Shown in pieces: positions 50,685-57,817 of a stretch of DNA of 64,000 bases. The stretch is from Micromonospora qiuiae (lineage in GTDB: Bacteria > Actinomycetota > Actinomycetes > Mycobacteriales > Micromonosporaceae): contig NZ_BOPC01000044.1 of NCBI RefSeq assembly GCF_016863555.1, forward strand, positions 1 through 64,000, given 5' to 3'. Position numbers and translations under genes: made by a program. Under the pieces are notes generated by a model, which had not been told where the DNA came from, did not search any database, and saw only the letters and a program-made list of their open reading frames with translations. The stretch's first letter is position 1. Each line of letters begins with the position of its first letter.

Positions 50685-51863
50685 TCAGGTGCAGTCGCCG
50701 GTGCCGACGCCGCGGGTGCGCTGAGCGCCTTCCAGCGCCACCGGGCGTGCCTCGGCGGCGGTCACCGCGAAGCCGGTGTTCGGGTCGTCGGCCGCCGCCG
50801 CGAAGATCACCCCGAGCACCAGACCGTTCGAGGAGACCAACGGGCCACCTGAGTTGCCGCTGCGCACCAGCGCCCGGATCGTGTAGATCTCCCGGGTGAC
50901 GTTCCCCGAGGAGTAGATGTCCGGGCCGGTGATCGAATCGACGTCCCGGACCCGCGCCGACTGCGCGTTGTACGGTCCGTCCAACGGGAACCCGAGCACA
51001 ATGGCGTCCGCGCCGGTGGAGGCGTTGCCGGCGGCGAACCGCATCGACGGGCCGGGCAGCCCGGGAACGTACAGCACGGCCAGGTCCCGGTTCGGGTCGT
51101 AGACGACGACCTCACCCTCGTACCGGTCGCCGCGCAGTTCCACCGCGACGGAGCGGGTGCCGGCGACCACGTGGGCGTTGGTCATCACCCGGTCGTCGGC
51201 GTAGACGAAGCCGGAGCCCTCGATCCGCCGGGAACAGCTCGGCGCGGAGCCGAGCACCTTGACCACCGAGCGCTGGCCGTTGGCCACCACCTCGGAGCCG
51301 GCGAGGGCCGGGTCGGGCGGTTCGACCTGTCGGGCCTGGGTGCGCCGCAGGCCGTCGAAGACGTCCGGGAAGCCGTTGGTGTCGACGGTGTTCCGCAGCG
51401 CTCTGGACAGCTGCTGGGCCTGGTCGGGCATGACAGCGTCCACCGTGCGCAGCAGCGCGCTGTTCTTCACCGACGCGGCCAGCCAGGGCAGCGAGGAGGA
51501 GCCGAGTGGCACCGCGACCAGCCAGGCGACCAGGAGCACCGCGAAGAGCGAGACGAACGCGCCGCCGATGTCGTCGATCCGCCGGCCCACGTCGCTGCCG
51601 ATCGTGCGGCGCAGGTGCGAACCGAGCCACCCGGCGAGCGCCTGGCCGACCACGGCCAGGCCGAAGATGGCGACCAGTGAGATCAGTACCCGGGTGCCGC
51701 TGTCCACGAACTGCTGGGCGAACATCGGCCCGACCTGGAGGCCGACCAGGGCGCCCAGGAAGAACCCGGAGAACGACAGCACCCCGATGACGAACCCCTG
51801 TCGGTATCCGCTGATCGCGAACACGAGCATGAGTAACAGCAGTACGAGATCCACGGCCGACAC
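50685..51863 (-). CDS. marP: MarP-family membrane serine protease
   Basis: A 392-residue protein with four N-terminal CvpA-type membrane helices (about 1-125) and an extracellular chymotrypsin-like domain. The triad is His in TNAHVVAG (near 228), Asp in DPNRDLAVLYV (near 259) and Ser in RSGNSGGPLVSS (near 339). In M. tuberculosis MarP supports acid and oxidative stress resistance by cleaving a peptidoglycan hydrolase. It is in the order marP-NUDIX-tlpA-nth seen in mycobacteria. Start is GTG 51863. A pair of cysteines (PSCSRR and GTGDCT) may form a disulfide. Confidence 0.9.
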   Translation of the reverse strand: MSAVDLVLLLLMLVFAISGYRQGFVIGVLSFSGFFLGALVGLQVGPMFAQQFVDSGTRVLISLVAIFGLAVVGQALAGWLGSHLRRTIGSDVGRRIDDIGGAFVSLFAVLLVAWLVAVPLGSSSLPWLAASVKNSALLRTVDAVMPDQAQQLSRALRNTVDTNGFPDVFDGLRRTQARQVEPPDPALAGSEVVANGQRSVVKVLGSAPSCSRRIEGSGFVYADDRVMTNAHVVAGTRSVAVELRGDRYEGEVVVYDPNRDLAVLYVPGLPGPSMRFAAGNASTGADAIVLGFPLDGPYNAQSARVRDVDSITGPDIYSSGNVTREIYTIRALVRSGNSGGPLVSSNGLVLGVIFAAAADDPNTGFAVTAAEARPVALEGAQRTRGVGTGDCT

Positions 51864-51926
51864 GGCTCAAGCGTACGGGCCAGTGGCTCGCGGGATGACG
51901 ATCGCTTGCGGAAGGTGACGGCCCGA

Positions 51927-52646
51927 TCAGCGGACCGCGCTCTCGTCGGCCTCGTCGGTACCGGCCGACGGGGCCGGCGAGGCCGCGACCGGCGGCAAGT
52001 CGATCACCCGGTCACGCGGCCACGGCCGGCTCCAACCGCCCATGTCGAGCAGCACCGCCAGCACCCCGGCGGTGAAACCCCAGACGAGCATCCCGCGTAC
52101 GGAGAACGCGGGCCCCACCCAGCCGCTCGGGTGGCGCACCTGAACCCGGTTGTCCGGGTTGACCAGCTCGGCGATCGGCAACCGGGCCACATGTGCCACC
52201 TCGGCCGGCTGCCGCGGATGCACCGGGTGTGGCGCGTGCCACCAGGCGAGCACCGGGGTCACCACGAATTCGCTGACGGGGATCCACAGCTTCGGCAGCT
52301 CGGCCAGCAGGGTGACGCTGGCCAGGTCGAGGTCGACCTCCTCGTTGGCCTCGCGCAGCGCGGTCGCGGCGGCGTCGGCGTCTTCCGGATCGGCGGCTCC
52401 GCCGGGGAAGGCCGGCTCGCCGGCGTGTCTGCGCAGGGTGGCGGCCCGCTGAAGGATCAGCACGTCCGGGCCGGTGTCGGTCGCCTCGCCGAGCAGCACC
52501 AGCACGGCGCTCTCCCGGCCACCGCGCTCCGGCGTACGCAGGCGGGTGAAGTCCTCACGACGCGCGGTGCCGAGCCGGACCAGCAGCGGCGCCATCCAGG
52601 CTGGCGGCTGCCGCTGCCCACCGTTCGCCGTCCGGCCGTGACTCAT
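51927..52646 (-). CDS. NUDIX hydrolase, coenzyme A pyrophosphatase type
   Basis: A 239-residue NUDIX protein. The UPF0035 motif LILQRAATLRRHAGEPAFPG runs into the Nudix box (GGAADPEDADAA and TALREANEEVDLD), the pattern of CoA/acyl-CoA pyrophosphatases such as NudL. Such enzymes cleave CoA to 4'-phosphopantetheine and 3',5'-ADP. A C-terminal Pro/Ala tail of about 35 residues is extra. Start is ATG 52646. It lies between the tlpA-like and marP genes on the same strand, as in mycobacteria. The substrate is inferred from the motif. Confidence 0.88.
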   Translation of the reverse strand: MSHGRTANGGQRQPPAWMAPLLVRLGTARREDFTRLRTPERGGRESAVLVLLGEATDTGPDVLILQRAATLRRHAGEPAFPGGAADPEDADAAATALREANEEVDLDLASVTLLAELPKLWIPVSEFVVTPVLAWWHAPHPVHPRQPAEVAHVARLPIAELVNPDNRVQVRHPSGWVGPAFSVRGMLVWGFTAGVLAVLLDMGGWSRPWPRDRVIDLPPVAASPAPSAGTDEADESAVR

Positions 52647-52659
52647 GCCGATACCTCGC

Positions 52660-53268
52660 TCATGCCGGCACCGTGATGTCGAGGTGCCGCCGGACGAGTT
52701 CGGCGAGCCGGGCGTCGTCCAGCGCGCCGGAGGTGTCGATGTGCCGGATCCGCCCGTCGGCGGCGACGAAGATGGTCAGCGGAAACGCATTGCGGCGCAG
52801 CGCACGCTGCAGCGCCTCGCCCTGGTCGAAGATCATCGGGAAGCGGATGCCGAAGTCCTCGCCGATGGACTGCGCGGCCTCGCGGGTGTCCCGGGTGTTC
52901 ACCCCGATGACTCGCAGTTGCCCCTCGCTGCGCTGGCTGAGCCGTTGGAAGGCGGGCAACTCCTTGCGGCAGGGCCCACACCAGGAGGCCCAAATGTTGA
53001 TCACAGCCGGACCGGCCACGTCCCGCAGGGCGACCGGGGCGCCACCGGTGAAGCAGGTGAGGGTCAGCTCGGGTAGCAGATCAGCGGCTGCGACCGGGTC
53101 GCCGGGGCCCGCCGGGCCGCCGGTGAGGGCAGCGCAGTCCTCGAAGGGCGACGGTCGGCTGGCTGCCGCTTCCTGTCGGCTGGACGGGGCGGCGTCGGGC
53201 TCGCTGGTGCAGCCGGTCGTGACCAGCATCACCAGCGACAGCGACAGCAGGGCGAGGCGGCGGATCAC
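52660..53268 (-). CDS. TlpA/ResA-like thioredoxin lipoprotein
   Basis: A 202-residue lipoprotein: VIRRLALLSLSLVMLVTTGC with lipobox TTGC, then a thioredoxin fold with INIWASWCGPCRKELPAFQR (WCGPC near 94-98) and the cis-Pro region NAFPLTIFV. Members of this family reduce extracellular disulfides, for example for cytochrome c maturation. Start GTG 53268 overlaps the nth stop (GTGA), so it is coupled to nth. Mycobacteria keep the same nth-thioredoxin-NUDIX-marP order. Confidence 0.9.
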   Translation of the reverse strand: MIRRLALLSLSLVMLVTTGCTSEPDAAPSSRQEAAASRPSPFEDCAALTGGPAGPGDPVAAADLLPELTLTCFTGGAPVALRDVAGPAVINIWASWCGPCRKELPAFQRLSQRSEGQLRVIGVNTRDTREAAQSIGEDFGIRFPMIFDQGEALQRALRRNAFPLTIFVAADGRIRHIDTSGALDDARLAELVRRHLDITVPA

Positions 53269-54044
53269 GGCGCCTCCGCCCGGACCGCCTGCACGGGCAC
53301 CAGGTCGGGATCGACCCCGGCGGCGGCCGCGAGGTCGCGGGCCCGGGGACCCTTGAGCAGCTTCGCGGCGAGGGCCGGATCGGTCGGCCCGGTGCCGTAC
53401 GACGGGCAGAGCTTCACCAGGGTGCACGCCCCGCAGGCGGGCTTGCGGGCGTGGCAGACCCGGCGGCCGTGGAAGATGATCCGGTGCGACAGCATGGTCC
53501 AGTCGCGCTTCGGGAACATCGCTCCGATCGCGTGCTCGATCTTGACCGGGTCGGTCTCGGTGGTCAGCCGCCAGCGTTGCACCAGCCGCTGGAAATGGGT
53601 GTCGACGGTGATGCCGGGCACGTCGAAGGCATTGCCGAGGATGACGTTGGCGGTCTTACGGCCGATTCCGGGCAGCGTCACCAGGTCGACCAGCCGGCCG
53701 GGGACGCGCCCGTCGTACCGCTCGACGAGCGCCTGACCGAGCCGGATCAGTGAGCTGGTCTTGTTGCGGTAGAAGCCGGTGGGCCGGATCAGATCTTCCA
53801 TCTCGGCGCGGTCCGCCCCGGCGTAGTCGACGGCGGTCGGGTAGCGGGCGAAGAGCTTGGGCGTGACCTCGTTGACCTTCTTGTCCGTGCACTGGGCCGA
53901 GAGGATGGTGGCGACGGCCAACTCCAGCGGGCTGGAGTGGTGCAGCTCACAGTGCGCGTCGGGATGTGTCTCGGCAAGCACACGGCCGATCCGCCGCGCC
54001 CGTCGGGTACGCCCGAGGTCGGTCTCGGTGGCACTTCTGGTCAC
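53265..54044 (-). CDS. nth: Endonuclease III
   Basis: A 259-residue DNA glycosylase and AP lyase that removes oxidised pyrimidines. The helix-hairpin-helix LVTLPGIGRKTANVILGNAF contains the catalytic Lys (near 128), and ITVDTHFQRLVQRWRL contains the Asp (near 146). The [4Fe-4S] ligands are spaced C-x6-C-x2-C-x5-C (CHARKPACGACTLVKLC). A C-terminal tail of about 50 residues, rich in Ala, is longer than in E. coli. Start GTG 54044 is chosen because the upstream frame is antisense to the next gene. Confidence 0.94.
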   Translation of the reverse strand: MTRSATETDLGRTRRARRIGRVLAETHPDAHCELHHSSPLELAVATILSAQCTDKKVNEVTPKLFARYPTAVDYAGADRAEMEDLIRPTGFYRNKTSSLIRLGQALVERYDGRVPGRLVDLVTLPGIGRKTANVILGNAFDVPGITVDTHFQRLVQRWRLTTETDPVKIEHAIGAMFPKRDWTMLSHRIIFHGRRVCHARKPACGACTLVKLCPSYGTGPTDPALAAKLLKGPRARDLAAAAGVDPDLVPVQAVRAEAP

Positions 54045-54136
54045 GACGGCCAGCCTACGTCGTCGCTCAGACTCGCCGGCCGAGCCCGGAGACCGACGCG
54101 GAGTGGGCCACCGGGATCGCCGCGCGCCGGACGGGA

Positions 54137-55279
54137 TCAGCCGGCCTCCGGCGGGCTGATCTTCCCGGAGTCGTCGAACCGTGCGCCGGACTCCGGGAAG
54201 TCGAGCTCGGTGAGCTCCCGGAGCAGCCCGAGGCCGCGGTCGTCGGGATCCATCGTCGGCTTGCGGGCGTCGTTCATGTAGGTGGAGACGAACGAGCCGC
54301 CGGCCCAACTGCCGTCCGGGTTGAGCTTGACCTTGAGCACCCCGCCCCAGCCGAGCCGGCCGTTGTTGCTCAGGGAGTTGCCGCCTCCGGCGAAATTGCC
54401 CAGGCTGTACGCGATCAGCCGGCCCTTGTAGAACTCCATGCCGCGCAGCACGTGCGGGCCATGGCCGACCACCAGATCGGCCCCGGAGTCGATCATCGCC
54501 CGGGAGAATTTGATCGGATCGCCCCGGTTCTCGCCGAGGAACATCTCGGTGCCCGGTCGGACCCGCGTCATCTCCGCGCCCTCGGCGCCCATGTGCACCT
54601 GCACCACGACGATGTCGGCCATGGTGGCGGCCTTGGCGATCACCTTCTTCGCGGCCGGGATGTCGACCAGGCTGTTCGACCAGGCGTACGAGGAGAAGCC
54701 GGCGACCGCCACCTGGACGCCCTTGACGTCGACCACGGTGATCTGGTCGGGCGCCCCGGTGTGCGCGAGACCGTGCTCCTCCAGGGCCTTCTGGGTGTTC
54801 TCGTACCCCTTCGGCCCGAAATCGTTGCCGTGGTTGTTGGCCTGGTTGAGCAGGTCGAACCCGGCGTCGGCCAGATGTGCGGCGTACTCGGGCGGGGCCC
54901 GGAACTGGAAGCAGCGGGTGGAGTTGGCCCCGCACTTGCCGGTGCCGGTGTCCACGGTCAACGGCTCTTCCAGGTTGCCCATCACCAGGTCGGCGGCGAG
55001 CGCCTTCTTGACCGAGTCGAAGAAGCCCTTGCCGTTGTTGGGCGGTAGCCGGTTGGGTGCCATCGCCATGACGATGTCGCCGGTGGCGGAGAGCGAGATC
55101 GGCTTGACCGCGGGGGCGCTCGACTCGACCGGCCCACCGGTGGCACCGCCACCCGCACCGGGTTGCCAGACCGGTCGCTCACCGGAGTCGCCGCAGCCGG
55201 CCAACAGAAGGGCGACGAGGAACGCGCTGACCACCATGCGGCGACGCGAACGGGACGGGAGAGGGGCGGCAGAGTACAT
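54137..55279 (-). CDS. CapA-family lipoprotein (calcineurin-like phosphoesterase fold)
   Basis: A 380-residue lipoprotein: MVVSAFLVALLLAGC after a basic start gives a clear lipobox. The body is a PGA_cap/CapA metallophosphatase-like domain with SATGDIVMAMAPN, NLEEPLTVD, DLLNQANNHGNDFG, VVQVHMGAEG and LVVGHGPHVLRGMEFYKGR. CapA homologues act in poly-gamma-glutamate capsule export in Bacillus, but in actinomycetes the role is generally unknown. No capB or capC is nearby, so a capsule role is not supported. It sits between nth and cbiZ. Confidence 0.86.
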   Translation of the reverse strand: MYSAAPLPSRSRRRMVVSAFLVALLLAGCGDSGERPVWQPGAGGGATGGPVESSAPAVKPISLSATGDIVMAMAPNRLPPNNGKGFFDSVKKALAADLVMGNLEEPLTVDTGTGKCGANSTRCFQFRAPPEYAAHLADAGFDLLNQANNHGNDFGPKGYENTQKALEEHGLAHTGAPDQITVVDVKGVQVAVAGFSSYAWSNSLVDIPAAKKVIAKAATMADIVVVQVHMGAEGAEMTRVRPGTEMFLGENRGDPIKFSRAMIDSGADLVVGHGPHVLRGMEFYKGRLIAYSLGNFAGGGNSLSNNGRLGWGGVLKVKLNPDGSWAGGSFVSTYMNDARKPTMDPDDRGLGLLRELTELDFPESGARFDDSGKISPPEAG

Positions 55280-55336
55280 CGTGAGCGACGCTACCGGGCG
55301 GGTAACTCGATCACGAGGGCCGATCGGGTGGGAGAA

Positions 55337-55993
55337 TCAGCCCGGAAGCCGATCCGACCATGGGACGGTGTCGGTCCCCACCGCCAGCACTGCGGCGTGC
55401 ACCGCCCGGGCGAGCGGTGCCCCCCAGGTCGAACGCGGCCCGCCGTAGTCACAGACCGGCTCGTCCGGCGGGCAGAGAACGGTGACAGCGTCGGTCGGGG
55501 TGCCGGTGCCGGGCAGGCCCAGGTCCCCGATCGCCTGCGCCTTGGCCTCGGTGGCCGTGGCCACGGCGTTGACCAGTGCCGCGTCGCCGAGCCGGGCCGG
55601 GACGTACGCCACGATGTTGACCGTGCCGACCCGCTGCGGCACGGGCACGGCCGGGGCCGCCGCCGGCACCGGGGTGCCCAGGCCGACGGTGGCCCAGACC
55701 CGCACGCCGCCGTCCGTCCGCGCCACCACCTCGCCCACGTCCACCCCGGTCAACAGCCCCACCCCGGGCCCGTCGAGCCCGAGGCACCGAGCCATGCCGG
55801 CCAGGTGGTCGGCGGGGTCGTCCCGGTCGTACGACATCGGCACGGTCGCGTTCAGCACCCACCGCCGTACGCCTATCCCGCCGCCCAACGGCGCGGTGCT
55901 GACCGCGCGCAGGGGGCGTCCGGCACGCCACACGAGCAGCGGCACGTCCCGTCCGTTCTCGTGGCGCTCGGTCAGCAGGGGGTCACTCAGCAC
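55337..55993 (-). CDS. cbiZ: Adenosylcobinamide amidohydrolase
   Basis: A 218-residue CbiZ-family protein that cleaves the aminopropanol side chain of adenosylcobinamide to give adenosylcobyric acid, allowing salvage of cobinamides. Recognisable segments are GVGLLTGVDVGEVVA, GTVNIVAYVPARLGDAALVN, TATEAKAQAIGDLGLPGTGT and TDAVTVLCPP. The start is GTG 55993. No other cobalamin gene is in the window, so it appears to be a stand-alone salvage gene. It is divergent from crp. Confidence 0.87.
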   Translation of the reverse strand: MLSDPLLTERHENGRDVPLLVWRAGRPLRAVSTAPLGGGIGVRRWVLNATVPMSYDRDDPADHLAGMARCLGLDGPGVGLLTGVDVGEVVARTDGGVRVWATVGLGTPVPAAAPAVPVPQRVGTVNIVAYVPARLGDAALVNAVATATEAKAQAIGDLGLPGTGTPTDAVTVLCPPDEPVCDYGGPRSTWGAPLARAVHAAVLAVGTDTVPWSDRLPG

Positions 55994-56163
55994 GCCGTGA
56001 CCCTATGGCCGGCGGCGGCCTCGGCCGACGGCGGCCCGGACCGGGCGGGCCGACGGGACGGCCGGGGTCGGCGTGGAACACCACTGGGTGATCTCGACGG
56101 AGGATTGCACATCCAACGATCAAGATTCCAGGGGTGCACCTCCGATTCCTGCTCACGTGCGCC

Positions 56164-56169
56164 TAGACT
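56164..56169 (+). promoter_or_regulatory. Possible -10 element upstream of crp
   Basis: TAGACT fits the actinomycete TANNNT -10 pattern and lies 70 bases before the crp start in the 246-base divergent gap with cbiZ. No strong -35 hexamer is present at 17-18 bp, and no TGTGA-N6-TCACA autoregulatory site was found. Confidence 0.3.
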
Positions 56170-56239
56170 GGTCGGCGCGCGACGGATCAGCGGACGGCAA
56201 ACCCCGCCGACGGACGGCACGCGTAACCGGAGGTGCGCG

Positions 56240-56917
56240 ATGGACGAGGTACTGGCCCGCAGCGGGATCTTCCAGGGCGTCGACCCGGAGGCGGCCGAGG
56301 CGCTCGCCAAGGAGATGGACACGATCGAGATCCGCAAGGGCGAGGTCGTCTTCAACGAGGGTGAGCCTGGCGACAGCCTCTACATCCTGCTGTCTGGCAA
56401 GATCAAGGTAGGTCGCCGAGCAGCGGACGGCCGGCAGAACCTGATCGCGGTGATGGGCCCTTCGGACATGGTCGGTGAGCTGTCGCTGTTCGACCCGGGC
56501 CCGCGTACGGCGACCGCCACCGCGGTCACCGACAGCCGCCTGGCCCGGCTGCGCAAGCAGGCCCTGCGCCCCTGGCTGAACAACCGTCCGGAGATCGCCG
56601 AGCAGTTGCTGCGGGTGCTCGCCCGCCGGCTGCGCCGGACCAACGACGCGCTCGCCGACCTGATCTTCACCGACGTGCCGGGGCGGGTCGCGAAGAACCT
56701 GCTCCAGATGGCGGGCCGGTTCGGCACCCGGGACGGCGGCGTGCTGCGGGTGACGCACGACCTGACCCAGGAGGAGATCGCCCAGCTCGTCGGCGCCTCC
56801 AGGGAGACGGTCAACAAGGCTCTCGCGGACTTCGCCTCGCGCGGTTGGCTCCGACTGGACGGCAAGAGCATCATCATCCTCGACCCGGAGCGCCTGGCCC
56901 GCCGCGCCCGCGTCTGA
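56240..56917 (+). CDS. crp: Crp-family transcriptional regulator
   Basis: A 225-residue CRP/FNR protein. The cyclic-nucleotide-binding beta roll spans about 10-120 (EVVFNEGEPGDSLYILLSG, and MVGELSLFDPGPRTATATAV with the phosphate-binding Glu and Arg). A dimer helix follows, then a winged helix-turn-helix (TQEEIAQLVGASRETVNKAL, about 176-195). It closely matches the mycobacterial and corynebacterial cAMP receptor proteins (Crp/GlxR) and sits near nth as in mycobacteria. Start ATG 56240 follows CCGGAGG with good spacing. It is likely a global cAMP-responsive regulator. Confidence 0.92.
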   Translation: MDEVLARSGIFQGVDPEAAEALAKEMDTIEIRKGEVVFNEGEPGDSLYILLSGKIKVGRRAADGRQNLIAVMGPSDMVGELSLFDPGPRTATATAVTDSRLARLRKQALRPWLNNRPEIAEQLLRVLARRLRRTNDALADLIFTDVPGRVAKNLLQMAGRFGTRDGGVLRVTHDLTQEEIAQLVGASRETVNKALADFASRGWLRLDGKSIIILDPERLARRARV

Positions 56918-57022
56918 CGCCCCGAGGTGGCCGAGTCCCAGAGCTGCTGGCGCACCTGCGCGAGGTCGGTGGCCGGGCGGTCCGGGGCGGCCGGCGTGCC
57001 GCTGGGATAGGTCTCGCGGTGG

Positions 57023-57145
57023 TCGCAGGTCGAGCTGGCCCGGCTGATGATTCAGAAGGCTGCCGTGCTGTACGACGCCGGCCAGGGCCTGAAGGCCGGC
57101 ATCTCCGCCAACATGGCGAAGTACGCAGCCGGAAACTCGGCCAGG
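57023..57145 (+). pseudogene. Fragment of an acyl-CoA dehydrogenase gene
   Basis: The frame reads SQVELARLMIQKAAVLYDAG and then LKAGISANMAKYAAGNSA, about 40 residues matching the C-terminal helical part of acyl-CoA dehydrogenases, where ANMAKYLAAEA-type sequence is common. The rest of the enzyme (about 340 residues) is absent on both sides. After 57145 the frame becomes unrelated Pro/Gly-rich sequence ending at 57292. It is therefore a remnant, not a functional gene. Confidence 0.5.
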
Positions 57146-57260
57146 ACAAGTCGCACCAAAGAGAGACCGGCAATAGGTGGTGGCGACGAGGTGGGTCCCG
57201 AGCCGCCGAGTGAGCCGGGCCGCGGGCCGTCGGGCCCGGTGATGCTGTGCCTGGGGTGGC

Positions 57261-57420
57261 GCGGGTTGCGGTATCTCGGGCCGATCGGGTAGGCGCGAGG
57301 TGCGGCATGCAGCGGTCTCCGGTCCGATGGGCGGCGCGGGTTGCGGCGTGTCGGGGTGTCCGGGGCCGCTGAGGCCGCGAGTTGCGGCATCTCGTGCAAA
57401 GACCACGAGTTGCGGCATCC
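57261..57420 (+). repeat. Five imperfect repeats centred on TTGCGGCAT
   Basis: Related 16-mers occur at 57261 (GCGGGTTGCGGTATCT), 57296 (CGAGGTGCGGCATGCA), 57336 (GCGGGTTGCGGCGTGT), 57377 (CGCGAGTTGCGGCATCT) and 57405 (ACGAGTTGCGGCATCC), spaced 35, 40, 41 and 28 bases. The spacers differ and the units are not palindromic. They are non-coding, in the gap after the dehydrogenase fragment. The role is unknown. Confidence 0.6.
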
Positions 57421-57574
57421 TGCGCGACGGTGCTGGGTAAGAGCCCCTCAGCATGATCGGCCGGTAGCTGCAGGCTGGGCCATAGAACGCAGGTGTCGAG
57501 GAGGGCGGGCTCTATTCCTTCAGGCCCCTCCGTCCACGTGTGACGGCGCGACGCGCCTCCCGCAGTCTCCGCAG

Positions 57575-57736
57575 CACGACTTCAAGATCCTCTTCGTCAC
57601 CGCAAACCCTGCTGCAGAGCCTCGACGACCTGACGAAGCACGCCGCATATCTCGGCGGGAAGTAACCGCTGTTCGTTTCTTGCGTCTACGCTACTCGGAG
57701 AAACGGTCGTTCGTGCAGCCGCTCCGCCCGCAGTGA
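57575..57736 (+). pseudogene. Possible remnant of a CHAT-type or effector-associated gene
   Basis: One frame contains HDFKILFVTANPAAEPRR followed by DEARRIS and RYSEKRSFVQPLRPQ. The pattern ILFxxANP, then a DEE-like acidic run, then a RY(S/R) helix resembles the opening of proteins that carry CHAT or other effector-associated domains in actinomycetes. Only about 50 residues remain before a stop at 57736. The segment has lower GC than its surroundings. The resemblance is by eye and weak. Confidence 0.25.
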
Positions 57737-57817
57737 TCAATGCCGTCAGTTGGTCTCGGCCGCGAGCGGCGCCGAGGTACGACGGGCGTTCGACGGCCCG
57801 CCGTACCCCGGCGTGGA

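Larger units (their letters stand above)
56918..57817. other. 900-base region without an intact gene: remnants and short repeats
   Basis: Between crp and the secreted hydrolase no intact gene is seen. The region contains an acyl-CoA dehydrogenase-like fragment (57023-57145), five copies of a TTGCGGCAT-centred repeat (57261-57420), and a segment of lower GC from about 57430 to 57740 with a possible CHAT-type gene remnant. It looks like a decaying insertion hot spot. Confidence 0.6.
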
